Below are positions 12,406 to 24,059 of a stretch of DNA of 64,000 bases, piece after piece. The first letter of the stretch is position 1. Every line of letters starts with the position of its first letter. Origin of the DNA: Adiantum capillus-veneris (taxonomy: Eukaryota > Streptophyta > Polypodiopsida > Polypodiales > Pteridaceae); NCBI GenBank assembly GCA_014529385.2, contig CM043956.1, forward strand, positions 63,740,620 through 63,804,619, in the 5' to 3' direction. Made by a program: the position numbers and the translations under genes. The notes below the pieces were generated by a model. It ran no database searches and had not been told where the DNA came from. It worked only from the letters and a program-made list of their open reading frames with translations.

Positions 12406-12787
12406 AGGTTTCTCTTTTCTTGCATAAAAAGAGAGGTCCTTGAGTAATCTATGAAATGTTAGAGTTGTTCATTGAAATAGGGCAAGTACTATTTATTAAC
12501 TTGGCTGGCATGCATGTTTACAGGGTACAAGGGACACCATCAAGATATATGTTCTTAATAATGGAGTCTTTGGGGACTTGCCTACGGCTTAACCTTTATT
12601 GAGCATTTAGTCACCTGGTGCCATCCTCGCACCATTAAACCAACTCCACTACTCTTTGCAATTAACAATATTCTCAACCACGGAGTAGTTACTCGAGTAC
12701 TAATTTTCAAGGGATAAGAGGAGTAGTAGCCAAATTTTTGGAAGTGCCAAGGAAAGAGTTAGCATACACATACAAGGAAATTCAACC

Positions 12788-13400
12788 ATGGCTCAACATA
12801 ATCAAGATAATTTAATTAATATTGACAAATATTTGGCTCATGGTATAAAATTTGATGATGGTTGTAGAGTTTTCAACCACCTTATTGAAAAGTTACAAGA
12901 AGCACTCGAAAACCATATCTTGCAAGCATTGGTACAAAGAAAAATTAAATCCCTTCAAGCTCAAGTGCCCCCAAGTGCCCAAGAAGAGAGAATTACTGCG
13001 AAGCCTCCTAGTGAGACCTCCAAAAGAGGAATCTCTTTGGGTAAAAAAGAGTAGATATGGAAAGGACCTCCCAAGAAAACTGCACAAGAAGAAGAAGTGT
13101 ACTTTGAACTCTCAAGGGAGAGGTATGATAGTTGTGCATAATCCCTTTATTGTGAACAAGTTGGGATTAATAGGCACAAAGGAAAAGCCTCATGTCGAGT
13201 CTAAGGAGAAGCCGCCAAAGCTGAACATTCCGAATGCAAAGCTTAGGCGAGTGATTGTGGCTATATTTTGCATCAACACACAAAATATGCATGTGGGTTT
13301 ATACAAATATGCTGACAGAGAGAAAATGCTATACTACGGGTGTGATGAACCCAATGTGAGGGAGTTAATAGAGCAAAAATACTTGTTTGTGTTCACATAA
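12788..13400 (+). pseudogene. unrecognised frames between LTR and E1 gag
   Basis: Two overlapping frames: 12788-13051 (MAQHNQDNLINIDKYLAHG) and 12852-13397, the latter Lys-rich and ending in RRVIVAIFCINTQNMHVGLY. The second may be the decayed N-terminal protein region of element E1, since element E2 also has a non-gag block of this size before its gag core, but the residues do not align convincingly. Confidence 0.3.
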
Positions 13401-13865
13401 AAAGTGGAGAGAGATACACGTGTAATCATGTTAGACAAGTATGGTTGAAGATATTCAGTTGTGAGACACAAAGAGCTCAAGGGATATACGTACTTTGGAG
13501 GGCCACACCACCAGTACTATGTCACCCCCTACATTCATAAACCTACTTTCTCTAAAACAACAAGACCAAAACTATGAGAGTGAGTCTGCCTAGAACCCGA
13601 GTGGAAGATTCTTTTAGTTGACCACATTTTTTTGAGCCAAGATCGATGGCATCTTTGTATGACCATGCATCAAGGTAGTGATATTCAAGACATGATTTTC
13701 AGCACAAGGATGCCTGATACTAGAACTAAGGGTAGAGACGCAAGACCGAAGGAGAGGGTGATTAATCAAACACCCTCTAGAGCACCTATCAAACAGTATG
13801 AGACAAGAGATATAGTGGTAGGAGAGCCTAGAATGATGAGAATGGTAGGAAAAACTCAAATAATA

Positions 13866-14369
13866 TGACCTTCTCAAGTGGCGAAGTGTGTGCCCAAGAA
13901 GTACAGAGGATCAAGAGATCCATACGCACATGTTTCTATATTTAAGCAAGTCTTAAGAGTGAAACAAGTTGCAGATTTCCATACAGAGTATGAAGGATTT
14001 GGGTTGCATTGGAAGAAATGACGTTGACTTGGTTCCAACTATTGAACAACCAATTTTTTTTTAATATTGACTTGCAAGAGTTGGTCGAGGAAATCTCTAA
14101 GAGGATTATCAGGCACAACAAAATTTCCCAAATTTATGCTTTTATGCAGCAGAAGGAGAATGAAAAGGTGAAGGAAGCTTTTCTTTGCTTCAAGAAATGC
14201 ATTGAAAGATTTCCATTATGAGAGTCACCACAAGATAATTGCTTATGTGTTCTCTTTATAGAGGGCTTGAGAACAAAAACTCTCAAAAATGACTTGCACT
14301 TGAAAGCATGCACCACATTTGAACAAGTCACTAAGGAATCATTGTATCTAGTCAAAAACTATAAGACGT
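13866..14369 (+). pseudogene. E1 gag core, left part (Ty3/gypsy)
   Basis: Translated in pieces, this stretch matches gag of element E2 in order: KKYRGSRDPYAHVSIFKQVLR here against KKYSGSGDPYDHLASFKQVLR there, then FHTEYEGF against FHTQFDGF, the TWFQ motif, and LFIEGLRTKTLKNDL against LFLEGLLNKELHAIL. These are landmarks of the Retrotrans_gag capsid fold. Stops and shifts are frequent. At 14369 the frame is cut by element T and resumes at 18501. Confidence 0.75.
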
Positions 14370-15389
14370 TGTGAAGGATTGGGGGGTGGCCTCTATAACA
14401 CCTCCATACTCACAAGATATATGAGTAAAATTAAAGTAGCTCTCACAAGATGATAGGATCCAATCTCCACTCACAAACACACTCACCCTTGCATGCACAA
14501 AACCCACCCCGCCTACACTCGACTAGCTTCCCTCTATACTGTCATAGCCCTAGCTATGATCAATTGCAGTCAAGGAAGCAAAAAAGGCACTAAATTTTGG
14601 GAAAACAAACCAATGAAAACAAAGAAAAATCTCTGCACTTTTGTTCATAAACACCATTCCCTCACACCATCTCAGCAGCCCTTGCATATGCAGGAAGGGG
14701 CTCCAAAGTCGCTCCCAACCATGCACACAAACCCATCAAAAACCATGCCAATAATGAGTTATACAAAAACTCATGATGCTCAGCCAAAAAACTCATAAAA
14801 AACCATGGAAAACATGGGGAAACAACCTCCCATTCACAACAATAACAAGGGGCTTTCACTGCCAAACCTGAGTAACAGGCACACGCATACAAGAAAGCTT
14901 CGCTTCACGCAGCTTCCATCACCAAAAAGAGAGAAGAGGGGTGAAAGTGCAAAGGTCACCACCCATGTTCATGGCCTTCTTGATGAGAGACACACTCTCC
15001 AATCAAGGCTCCAGGACCTCGCACACACACACGGGCACCTCCACTACACAACCCCCACGCACCACCGCAGACTGCAGCAAGAGAGGCTTTCTTCTTCACA
15101 GCTGAAAACTCCCACTCACTCACGACCCCAAGCTGATAAAATTTTAGTTTTTCTTCATATTTTTAAAGCACTTACTCACACTTTGAAGTCTCGACACTTC
15201 TATGTACAAAAACAACAAAACTATGTACCATGCACAACTGGCACGCATGCGTACAGACAACTGGCACACACCACCTTTGTACACTTTGTACAAGCATGAT
15301 TTATTTGCATACAAGAGTCCTAAGAGCATCAGAAAACATCTCACAAAGACTTTGGGGTGGTCCGCACCATTTCACCAAAACACGTCACA
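14370..15389 (-). repeat. 3' LTR of element T
   Basis: 1020 bp. Reading on the minus strand it starts TGTGACGTGTTTTGG and ends ATCCTTCACA. It pairs with 17485-18500. Matching frames in both LTRs (for example 14493-14798 and 17604-17909) are LTR shadows. Confidence 0.93.
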
Positions 15390-15394
15390 TATTG

Positions 15395-15401
15395 CCCCCC
15401 C
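15395..15401 (-). other. polypurine tract of element T
   Basis: The minus strand reads GGGGGGG, then CAATA, then the 3' LTR start. This is the position where plus-strand priming occurs. Confidence 0.55.
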
Positions 15402-15471
15402 AACAAGCATGGAACACTTTCAAGCGTTTCATGTGCATACTTTCACATCATTGTAAACATTCTCCTATTTT

Positions 15472-17390
15472 TCATGCCATAAAAGACCCAAAATATAAGA
15501 TGAGAGCTAAAAATAACATAGATTCTCTTACCATCCACCTCCATGTTGCATCCAATAAACATATGCATAACATAGTAGGAGCTTCTCCCACCAAAGCAAA
15601 ATCCCATATGCTATTGACACGAGACATTTGTCTTTTCCCTCTATCATACACATAATTTTTCATTGAATCCAAGCCAAAAATTTCATGCTTCAACTCATAC
15701 AAATCACTGGTTTCAAATATATCCATCAAAGCCTCTACATTCTCAACCATAATTTGTCTAGTCAAGACATTCAAAGTGTCCTTGCATGCCAAACCACAAA
15801 AGAGCACTTTCTCTTGCCTATCACAATTAAGACCATAAGACATGCCATCATCCATCTTGGCAAGCATATCAAAGCCACTAGCACAAAGCATATGACCATC
15901 CATATCATCAAAATTTCCAAAGCAAAGACCCTCTTTCATTAGCCTCAAAACTTCCTCTAATATTCTCTCGTGGTTGACATTAGAGCTTCCAACAACAAGT
16001 AGCTCACCAAGCAAGCCACTAATAGATATGCCATCATCAAGGACCACATCATCATGCAAAAATTTAGGCTGAAAATCAACAATCAAAGCATCCAAGTCAT
16101 TACATTTAAGCTCAACATGGGACTCCATAGAACCTTGTGCAACACAACCTTCCACATGATTGGCAACCATATGCATATCATCAAACATGTCATAAGTGGA
16201 AGCAAAGTATTGGATATCAGCCACCTCATCCTCACAATGGGTTCTCTGGTGACATTAAATGAATCCATATTGACCTCATTAACATCCAAGTGATAATCCA
16301 AATCACCAAAAGCATTTACATCATCATTGGCAGCCATAGGAAACTCATCAAACAACCTAGGAGTAGAGGCATAGTCTTCATCATCAACCACAAGAGAAGC
16401 ATGAGATTCTTGTAGACCATGAAACTCAACCACATCAGCATCCTCATACTCAAGAGGAGAGTCTATAAAACCCTCATCACATACATCATCCATTATAGAT
16501 GCTCCCACAACTTCGCATACCAAAGCATTTTCATCAAATAAGCCATATGTAGACACATAATCTCCATCCACATCAACATCACTCTTAACCATGGGAATCA
16601 AACCATTTTTCAAAGCAAAAAAATCAGCATCTCCAACATCAAGAGAAGAATCCATAGAATTGTTTATGTCTACATCATAAGCATTCACCACATGTATGTC
16701 ATTTTCTTCCACGTGATCACATGCTGCTACATTTGCATGCTTTGTTTCCTCCTCATCAATAGAAAGTGGCTTCTCAAGTTCATGACCATTTTCAACAACC
16801 TTATACAGTAAATCAACCAAGTGCAGATCCTTTATCTTCGGTGGCGCATCCAAACCTACCATAAGCCTTATCTTCCTCTCTTTGTTGTAGGCAACCTGTA
16901 GTGCTTCTTTCATGCTTTTTGGATTCTTCAATTCCACATGTGAACGCAAGGTAGGTTTCAACTTGCTTATCAACATTTTCAACCTCTCAAATTGCATGTG
17001 TGTACCATGTAACTCTTTCACTGAAATCACATTAGCATACTTCACACACTTTTCCCATTGCATCCATACATCATTGAACCTCTTCCAAAAGCAAGAAACA
17101 AACTCATCTTCGCGCATAGATAAGCTCTTCACCCTTGACCAAGCTTCATATGGAGTTGGCATCACTACATATCTTTGAAGAAATAATGATTCCAAGAGTG
17201 ACCAACAACTCTTATTTGCATCATTCAAGCTCTTATACCAGACATAAGAATCACCCTCAAGAAAGAGAGGAAACATACGCAACCATTCTGCTTCACAATC
17301 ATTTCCTGTCTGTAAACATTGCAATTGTACCTGTCTCAAGAACCTTCTCGGGTCCTTATCATCTTCACCTGTAAAACTTGGAGAACTCAT
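15472..17390 (-). pseudogene. gag of element T with long acidic C-terminal extension (one frameshift)
   Basis: ATG at 17390-17388 (chosen over the GTG two codons earlier) opens 435 codons to 16083. Residues about 8-180 carry the Retrotrans_gag pattern: DPRRFLRQVQLQC, then EWLRMFPLFLEGDSYVWYKSL, then FVSCFWKRFNDVW. This is the capsid-like domain that assembles element particles. From about residue 200 the protein is very rich in Asp/Glu/Val (DVDVDGDYVSTYGLFDE, DADVVEFHG). Near 16225-16250 a frameshift diverts it; the same acidic style continues in another minus frame down to 15472, so the ancestral product was about 640 residues. No CCHC zinc knuckle is seen, which is unusual for a Ty3-type gag; RNA binding may come from a partner element. 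Only the shift interrupts it. Confidence 0.75.
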
Positions 17391-17461
17391 GAACACAACT
17401 TACAAATAGAAGGTTGAGGTTGACTCCAGGGAAAGTCTCAACCGGAGAGCCAAAAAAGATC

Positions 17462-17479
17462 CTCAGAAAGGGGGCACCA
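17462..17479 (-). other. primer-binding site of element T (tRNA not identified)
   Basis: Five bases inside the 5' LTR the minus strand reads TGGTGCCCCCTTTCTGAG. It starts with the required TGG and is clearly not the iMet site used by elements A and B. A similar TGGTGCCCC phrase occurs at about 55243 before element E2. Confidence 0.6.
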
Positions 17480-17484
17480 AAACA

Positions 17485-18500
17485 TGTGAAGGATTGGGGG
17501 GTGGCCTCTATAAGACCTCCATAATCACAAGATATATGAGTAAAAGTAAAGTAGCTCTCACAAGAGGATAGGATCCAATCTCCACTCACAAACACACTCA
17601 CCTTTGCATGCACAAAACCCCGCCTACACTCGACTAGCTTCCCTCTATACTGTCATAGCCCTAGCTATGATCAATTGCAGTCAAGGAAGCAAAAAAGGAA
17701 CTAAATTTTGGGAAAACAAACCAATGAAAACAAAGAAAAATCTCTGCACTTTTGTTCATAAACACCATTCCCTCACACCATCTCAACAGCCCTTGCATAT
17801 GCAGGAAGGGGCTCCAAAGTGGCTCCCAACCATGCACACAAACCCATCAAAAACCATGCCAATAATGAGTTATACAAAAACTCATGATGCTCAGCCAAAA
17901 AACTCATAAAAAACCATGGAAAACATGGGGAAACAACCTCCCATTCACAACAATAACAAGGGGCTTTCACTGCCAAACCTGAGAAGCAGGCACACACATA
18001 CAAGAAAGCTTCGCTTCACGCAGCTTCCGTCACCAAGAAGAGAGAAGAGGGGTGAAAGTGCAGAGGTCACCACCCATGTTCATGGCCTTCTTGATGAGAG
18101 ACACACTCTCCAATCAAGGCTCCAGGCCCTCGCACACACACAGGGGCACCTCCACAACACAACCCCCACGCACCACCGCAGACTGCAGCAAGAGAGGCTT
18201 TCTTCTTCGCAGCTGAAAACTCCCACTCACTCACGACCCCAAGCTGATAAAAGTTTGTTTTTTATTCATATTTTTAAAGCACTTACTCACACTTTGAAGT
18301 CTCAACACTTCTATGTACAAAAACAACAAAACTATGTACCCCGCACAACTTGCACGCATGTGTAGAGACAGCTGGCACACACCACCTTTGTACACTTTGT
18401 ACAAGCATGATTTATTTGCATCCAAGAGGCCTAAGAGCATCAGAAAACATCTCGCAAAGACTTTGGGGTGGTCCGCACCATTTCACCAAAACACGTCACA
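17485..18500 (-). repeat. 5' LTR of element T
   Basis: 1016 bp, about 97 % identical by eye to 14370-15389. Starts at 18500 on the minus strand, followed downstream by the PBS and gag. Confidence 0.93.
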
Positions 18501-18800
18501 ACGTATAGAGAGGTAATGGAGGATGTAGACACAAACACCATCAATTCCTCTTCTATAGCCAATGCTCCTACTTCAATCACAAAAGACGTGGATGAAGTGG
18601 TCCAAGAAGTGATCCGTAGAACGAACCAAACCTATCAACAAAAACCTAATTTGAGACCGCAACAGCCATAAGCAGTGAATGCTCCAAGAGTGTTGAAGTG
18701 GTCTGTCATTGAGCAGAAATACACCAACCATGATACAAGTGAGTGCTTTTGTAATCAAAATTATGTAAGGAACGAAAGGACATATGGACCTTCACTGGTG
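18501..18800 (+). pseudogene. E1 gag, right part
   Basis: The frame interrupted by element T resumes here (YREVMEDVDTNTINSS...). WSVIEQKYTNHDTSECF at about 18700-18750 corresponds to WCAIEGKWTNHETHECY in E2 gag, a Cys/His/Trp signature of this family. A stop at 18669 and later shifts show decay. Confidence 0.7.
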
Positions 18801-20860
18801 TAACAATTGTTACCACCTCTGAGGTGCTAGATTGGACCCAATACTGCAATCCGAGGAAACAAACCGCAACCTGTGTTGGTCCAAAAACCCCCTTGCCTAA
18901 TGATAAACAAGCTATTGTTTGATGCATGCCACCAATGATAGAGCCACTCATAAGTCAACCAATGAAGCCACCAATTTTTTACTACAAGGAGCCTACAAAA
19001 ACCCACACACGAGAACCCAAGGACGTAGCATATGCTATGGAGGATAGTCCATTTTGGGCCGACACTGGCAAAGCTACTGAAATTTCATATGTAGCTCAAA
19101 CTACTAGAAACCAATTTACGATGGATGAAAATACATTTATGTTCATAGAAAACTAGAATCAAAAGCCTAGAGGATGTCCGTCTTCTAGGATAGGAAAACC
19201 AATGGAGAACCACCAAAAGATGCCTAGCTAAGGGTCAATGAACAAAAATCTTTGGATTCTATGTTAAAGGGACCATCTACTCCAACACTCTGCTAAGAAT
19301 CTAGACAACACAAGAAAAGCGATTGTCAATGCCATTGGAATTTTACCTTGTTCAAGAAGATATGAGCTAGATACGATAGTTCCTATCAAAGTGGTGATTA
19401 GAGCTCAAGCTTAGGAAGCGTCCAAAAATCAGTCAGTGATAGATAAATTGAAACTTCCAAAGCATACCAAATTTGAAAGTGGGTCAGTGACAACTCAGCA
19501 GAAATTGTGGAAAGAAAAACGGGACAAAATGAAAGCAAAGAGGCTAAAGAAAAAGATAGCCTTGGAGACAGAGTTAAACCAAACATTCAAACATGAACAT
19601 GAGAGCAAAGAAAACACCAAGGGAATTGGAGAGTCAAAGACTATATCAGGCAGATCAGTCTTGGTTGAAAAGGTAAATGAGCATTTAGATGCTATGATGA
19701 AAGCCTACAAGGTGAGGTTGAAGAGCAATCAAGCTTTAGAACAAATATTGTTGACCTATTTGCATCCTGAAATAGAAACCATAAAGATGGAAATGTAAAA
19801 AAGACTCAAAGAGATCGATCAAGCTCTAATGTAACCAAAAACCTTGAAAACCCATGACCAAGTAATGCATGTGCGAGAAAAGGTAAACACTAGCACACTC
19901 GAGGAGAACAACGTGGGAAAACAAATCAAAATCTTTGGATTCTATGACGGCTGTGGATGGGATCACCTACTCAGACACTACGCTAAGAATCTAGACAATG
20001 AGAGCAAACCAACAATGGTAGAAAAAGAAAGACCATTGGATACGAGGGTTGTTGCTAACACAACAAGGACTAGGCTAGATCACTTGAGATGCCGCCAGTT
20101 CCTGAAGTGGATGAGAATTGGTCACAATCACTATGGGAGACAATCAAAAACCAAAAAGACAGAAGTGCCACGTTGCTGTTAGCACCAATTCTTGAGGTCA
20201 ATATGAATCATAAGATCTATCTTGGGGATATACAGTCAGTATATGGGGATGCAGGGATAGAAGTATCTTGGAGAGTAAACCAACAATCAGAAGAATATTA
20301 CCATCTTTTGTAGGAGAACATGAAACAAAATCTAAAGTGAAAATCATGCCATCTCAATGGAATTCGATTCTACAGATGATGGACACAAAAATCTTGCATG
20401 AATTGATGTCTTCTTCTATAAGATGCCCCATTACTCTTTCCAAACAAGGACCATTGGATATGGGGGTTGTTGCTAACACAACAGGGATTAGGCTAAATTG
20501 CTTGAGGTGCCACCAGTTCTTGAAGTGGACAAGAAATGGCCACAATTACTATGGGAGACAATCAAAAACCAAAAAGACAGAAGTGCCATGTTGCTATCAG
20601 CACCAATTCTTGAGGTCAATATGAATCATGAGATCTATCCTGGGATATACATTCAGTATATGGGTATGCAAGGATAGAAGTATCTTTGGAGAGTAAACCA
20701 ACAATCATAAGATTCTTACCATCTTTTGTAGGAGAATATGAAACAAAATCTAAAGGAAGATCGTGCCATCTCAATGGAATCCAATTTCAGAGATGACGAA
20801 CACAAAAAGCTTGCACAATTTGATGTCTTCTTCTATAAGATGCACCATTACTTCTAAAAG
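18801..20860 (+). pseudogene. E1 gag-protease spacer region, with 418-bp tandem duplication
   Basis: Lys/Glu-rich frames (for example 19436-19795) correspond in position to the charged spacer of E2. At 20089-20310 the sequence VDENWSQSLWETIKNQ ... DIQSVYGDAGIE aligns with E2 VEEDWPGHLWKKVREI ... DVQSLYGDCGSE. This block occurs twice in E1 (about 20031-20448 and 20449-20866). All frames are broken. Confidence 0.6.
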
Positions 20861-20866
20861 TCGGAC
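20031..20866. repeat. 418-bp tandem duplication inside E1
   Basis: GACCATTGGATA at 20031 recurs at 20449, and the two 418-bp units run in parallel to TCTTCTATAAGATG (about 20410 and 20828). By eye they differ by several percent, so the duplication is old. E2 has the block only once. Confidence 0.85.
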
Positions 20867-20979
20867 CATATTTGTGGGAACAAATGAGAAGAAACTTGGA
20901 AAAAATGGGGCTGAAAATCCTTCCATAGGATGAACTTGTATGTGAAATCATGGAAACGAATCAACCAAAGAAACCCAAA

Positions 20980-21660
20980 GTAGAGCATGTATCATTGAAT
21001 AAAGTGAGGGATTATTGCAAAGGCAAAGAAGGAAACACCACTTTATCGCTAGAATACAAGGAAGTAAAGACAATATCAATACTTGACAAAAGGGCCGCAT
21101 AGCCATTGCTACAAAGGGAATCTGGGAGAAATGGGGAAGACCAGTTCTCTGGAAAATGCGCATGAAGTCGCAACTAGCGGACGGTTATGTGGAGAGACCC
21201 TTACGAATGTTGGAAAAATTTATTGTATCCTCTTGAAAAATAGAATATGAACATACTTTTGTTGTAATTGATTTAAGAAAATGCAAGAACTTTGAAGTTA
21301 TCTTGGGGTGACCATTTATGAATCAACTCAAAATGGTACAAGATTGGGGCTATGACCATCTCTATTTACGATATAAGGGTATCACAACCAACATCAGCAC
21401 AAAGTATCATAATTACAGAGACATAAATCAAAACCCGGTAGACGATTTTGGTGTAACTATGGATTTTGGAACACAATTGTCTGCTTGGTTTAATGAAAGA
21501 TGGGCATATTTTGATGTGCAAAGCGTCGGAGTGCGGTAGCCTCAAAAGGGATAATTGCATCCTAGAGCACTTTGTAGAAGATAACTACCACATGTAAGAG
21601 TCCTTTCTAGAGGATTTGTTTAAACCCTTTTGATGGGAGAAAATATTGGCGACTCTAGAT
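20980..21660 (+). pseudogene. E1 aspartic protease region, decayed
   Basis: Pieces corresponding to the E2 protease are recognisable: KGKEGNTTLSLEYKEVKTISILDK at about 21020-21090 against EGEEGNTTLPMKYNDIETMAILDS in E2, followed by IEYEHTF and an LS/ILG-like end. The catalytic DSG is not preserved (LDKRAA). Multiple frames are required. Confidence 0.55.
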
Positions 21661-22429
21661 GTGTGCGTGAATGAGATAACCACCATGACCTTTTGTGACA
21701 AAGATGGTTAACGACATAATGCCTTTCTAGAAGATGAGACTAAAAAAACAAAAACCAGCAAAACAATCAATTGCAAATGCATAGTGGATGAACTTTCTAT
21801 TCAAGATCTTAGTGACAATGATGAGGATGAGTTCCATTATTCAAGAAGCAATGATTTTGGAAACAACATTAAAGACGAGCTTTCAAGCGGCTGAAAAAAC
21901 AAGAATGCGCCAAAACAAGATAAGCTGATATTCTATGAGTTTCCTAACCAAAAACTAAGGAGACAAAAAAGATATCAAATGGGAAACAAAAAAACAATGC
22001 AACAAATTTGAGAAACCAATACCAAATTTGATGACCAAAATGCAGTATCTCATGCTTGTGGGAGTGAATGACTGTGTTTAAGACAAAATAACCAAAAAAA
22101 ATTTGAACTTGACAACTTTTTGGTAGATTTTAAAGAAGCAGAGCAAAAAGAAAACAAAGGACACGGCTGAAACATCAATGGAGGTATCCAAAACCAAATG
22201 AAAAAGTGAATATCAAAAGTAAAAATGAACACTGAAGGAGGTTTGGATAACTGAAATGGAAAGTGAAGAAAATTCTAGCACTAAATAGTTTGATGCACCC
22301 TCTCACTACAAGAAGCACACCATTCATGACAGGCGTATTGTGATTGAACAACCAATACAAGAGTCTAAAGAACTAGAACATCATACGATGGACCCAAGAA
22401 GGCAAAGAAAATTGATCTTGCTAAACTAG

Positions 22430-23480
22430 GGGAGGAACCAAGACCGGCATACATAGCCACGGATCTCATCAAAGAGGATGTGCAGATTTTGATAGTTACT
22501 CTCAAGCAATATAGAGATGTATTTGCTTGGTCGTACAAGGATCTTAAGGGAGTAGATATGAGCATATGACAACATACTATACCCCTTAAGAGCTATGCTA
22601 AGCTGCACAGACAATGTCCCTATACATATAACAAAACATTTGTGAAGAAAATAAAAAAGGAGATAGAAAAAATTGAAGGAAGCAGATTTTATCTACGAGA
22701 TAGAGCACACAGAGTGGATGTCACCCATTGTGGTGGTGTCCAAAAATAGCAGTAAATTGCTAGTGTGCATAAATTTGAAATAGGTAAATGTTGCCACGAT
22801 TAGAGACAATTAGCCCTTACCAATCACAAATCATGTGATTGAGAGAGTCGCGTACAAGGAAGATCACAGCTTTCTTGATAGATTTTTGGGCTACAACCAA
22901 CTTGCCATTAAGACAAAGGATCAACAAAAAACCACCTTTTCCATAGAATGGGACATATTTGCTTATCGAGTGATGCCATTTGGCCTAACCAATGCACTTG
23001 CCATATTCCAAAGGTTGATGAGTCACGTATTCAAAGAGTAACAAAGACAATTCTTAGAAATTTATATGGATGACATGTGTATGCATTTTTCCAAAGAGAC
23101 AAACATGTCGAACACTCGAAAAAGATCTTTGAGAAGTGGAGAACTTATTGCATTTGCCTGAACCTTGAAAAGTAAGTCTTCATGGTAAGACAAGGTAAGA
23201 TTTTAGGTATATTGTGTCCAAAAATGAAAATTTTACAGATCTTGAGAAGATACAAGTCATTGTGGCTCTCCCAAGACCCACCAAAGTTAGAGATGTACAA
23301 GCCTTTACGGGCCATTGTGACTATTATCAAAGGTTTATTTACATGTATGCAATTGTTGCAAAACCTCTCTATGCTCTCATCACAAAATTTGAGTGTAATA
23401 AGAAATGTGAGAAAGCATTTCAACAATTGAAGCAGAGACTTATTTTTGCTTCAATTTTGAAATCTCATGATTGAAACGAT
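22430..23480 (+). pseudogene. E1 reverse transcriptase
   Basis: RT landmarks appear in order over three frames: YKDVFAWSYKDLKG-type entry at about 22510, a SPIVVV-like segment at 22720, FLGYNQLAIKTKDQQKTTF at 22870-22930, VMPFGLTNA at about 22970-23000, FQRLMSHVFKE, and an intact YMDD active site at 23063-23074. The segment after YMDD is shifted, and the connection to RNase H follows. The motif set is that of a Ty3/gypsy RT (second-strand DNA synthesis in particles). Frames are too broken for function. Confidence 0.8.
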
Positions 23481-23900
23481 CTTTTTCACGCTCATGTACA
23501 CGCGTCGACCTACACAATTGGATGCATCCTAGAGCAACATCTAGAGAGCAATGTGGATTTTCTAATCTGTTACTCCAATAGACATCTCACTAGTGTGGAG
23601 AAAAATTACACTACCACATAAAGAGAAGGCTTGCAGTTAAAAAGTTTAGACATTACCTTCTCGCAAACAAATTTTTATTCTTTGTGGATCACTAGGCACT
23701 ATGTATTTAGTGAACAAACCATGCAATATTGGTCGTATCTTTGATGGTTCATAATATTTCTAGAATTTTATATCACTGTAGTGGTCAAGAAAGGGACTAC
23801 TCATTAGAGGGAAGACCATTTATCATAGTTGATACACAGGGAAGCACCTCTAGGAATTGATGACGACTTGCCAGATTCTTATCTTTTCAACATCTTGATG
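23480..23900 (+). pseudogene. E1 RNase H domain, decayed
   Basis: HVHASTYTIGCILEQH, then YSNRHLTSVEKNYTTT, then FRHYLLANKFLFFVDH follow RT and match the RNase H block of E2 (HVDASNFAIGCILAQP, YASRKLKMAENNYTTT, YRHYVLANKFVFFVA). The catalytic Asp of the first motif is His-Ala-Ser shifted, and several stops are present. Confidence 0.65.
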
Positions 23901-24059
23901 ATACAAAGGTGGAGGGAACATGTGATACCATTGCTCACCAATGGTTCTTTGTAGATTGAAAGACGACCATCAATCATTGATCACTCATGCCCACTAGTGC
24001 TAATAGCTAGAAAGCAAGGAAATAATGGAATACTTATTAGACTATGCATAGAGTCATCA

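Larger units (their letters stand above)
14370..18500 (-). mobile_element. element T: gag-only terminal-repeat retrotransposon (TR-GAG-like), nested in E1 gag
   Basis: A 4131-bp element with LTRs at 14370-15389 and 17485-18500 (both ending TGTGA...TCACA) encloses 2.1 kb that codes only for a gag-like protein on the minus strand. There is no protease, RT or integrase and no room for them. The host reading frame of E1 gag closes without a shift when T and one ACGT (14366-14369 / 18501-18504) are removed, so ACGT is the target duplication; four bases is one fewer than usual. The layout matches the TR-GAG class of non-autonomous plant elements. I count about 32 substitutions and one 4-bp indel between the LTRs (about 3 %). 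Confidence 0.85.

Noticed and set aside
14493..17909. Two nearly identical 101-codon frames (14493-14798 and 17604-17909) and matching 149/164-codon frames
   Set aside because: They lie in the two LTRs of element T and read against its gag; identity comes from LTR duplication, not from a conserved gene.
22313..22328. CACTACAAGAAG resembling a CACTA terminus
   Set aside because: It falls inside E1 pol coding sequence (the segment homologous to E2 at about 61560-61620) and has no partner.
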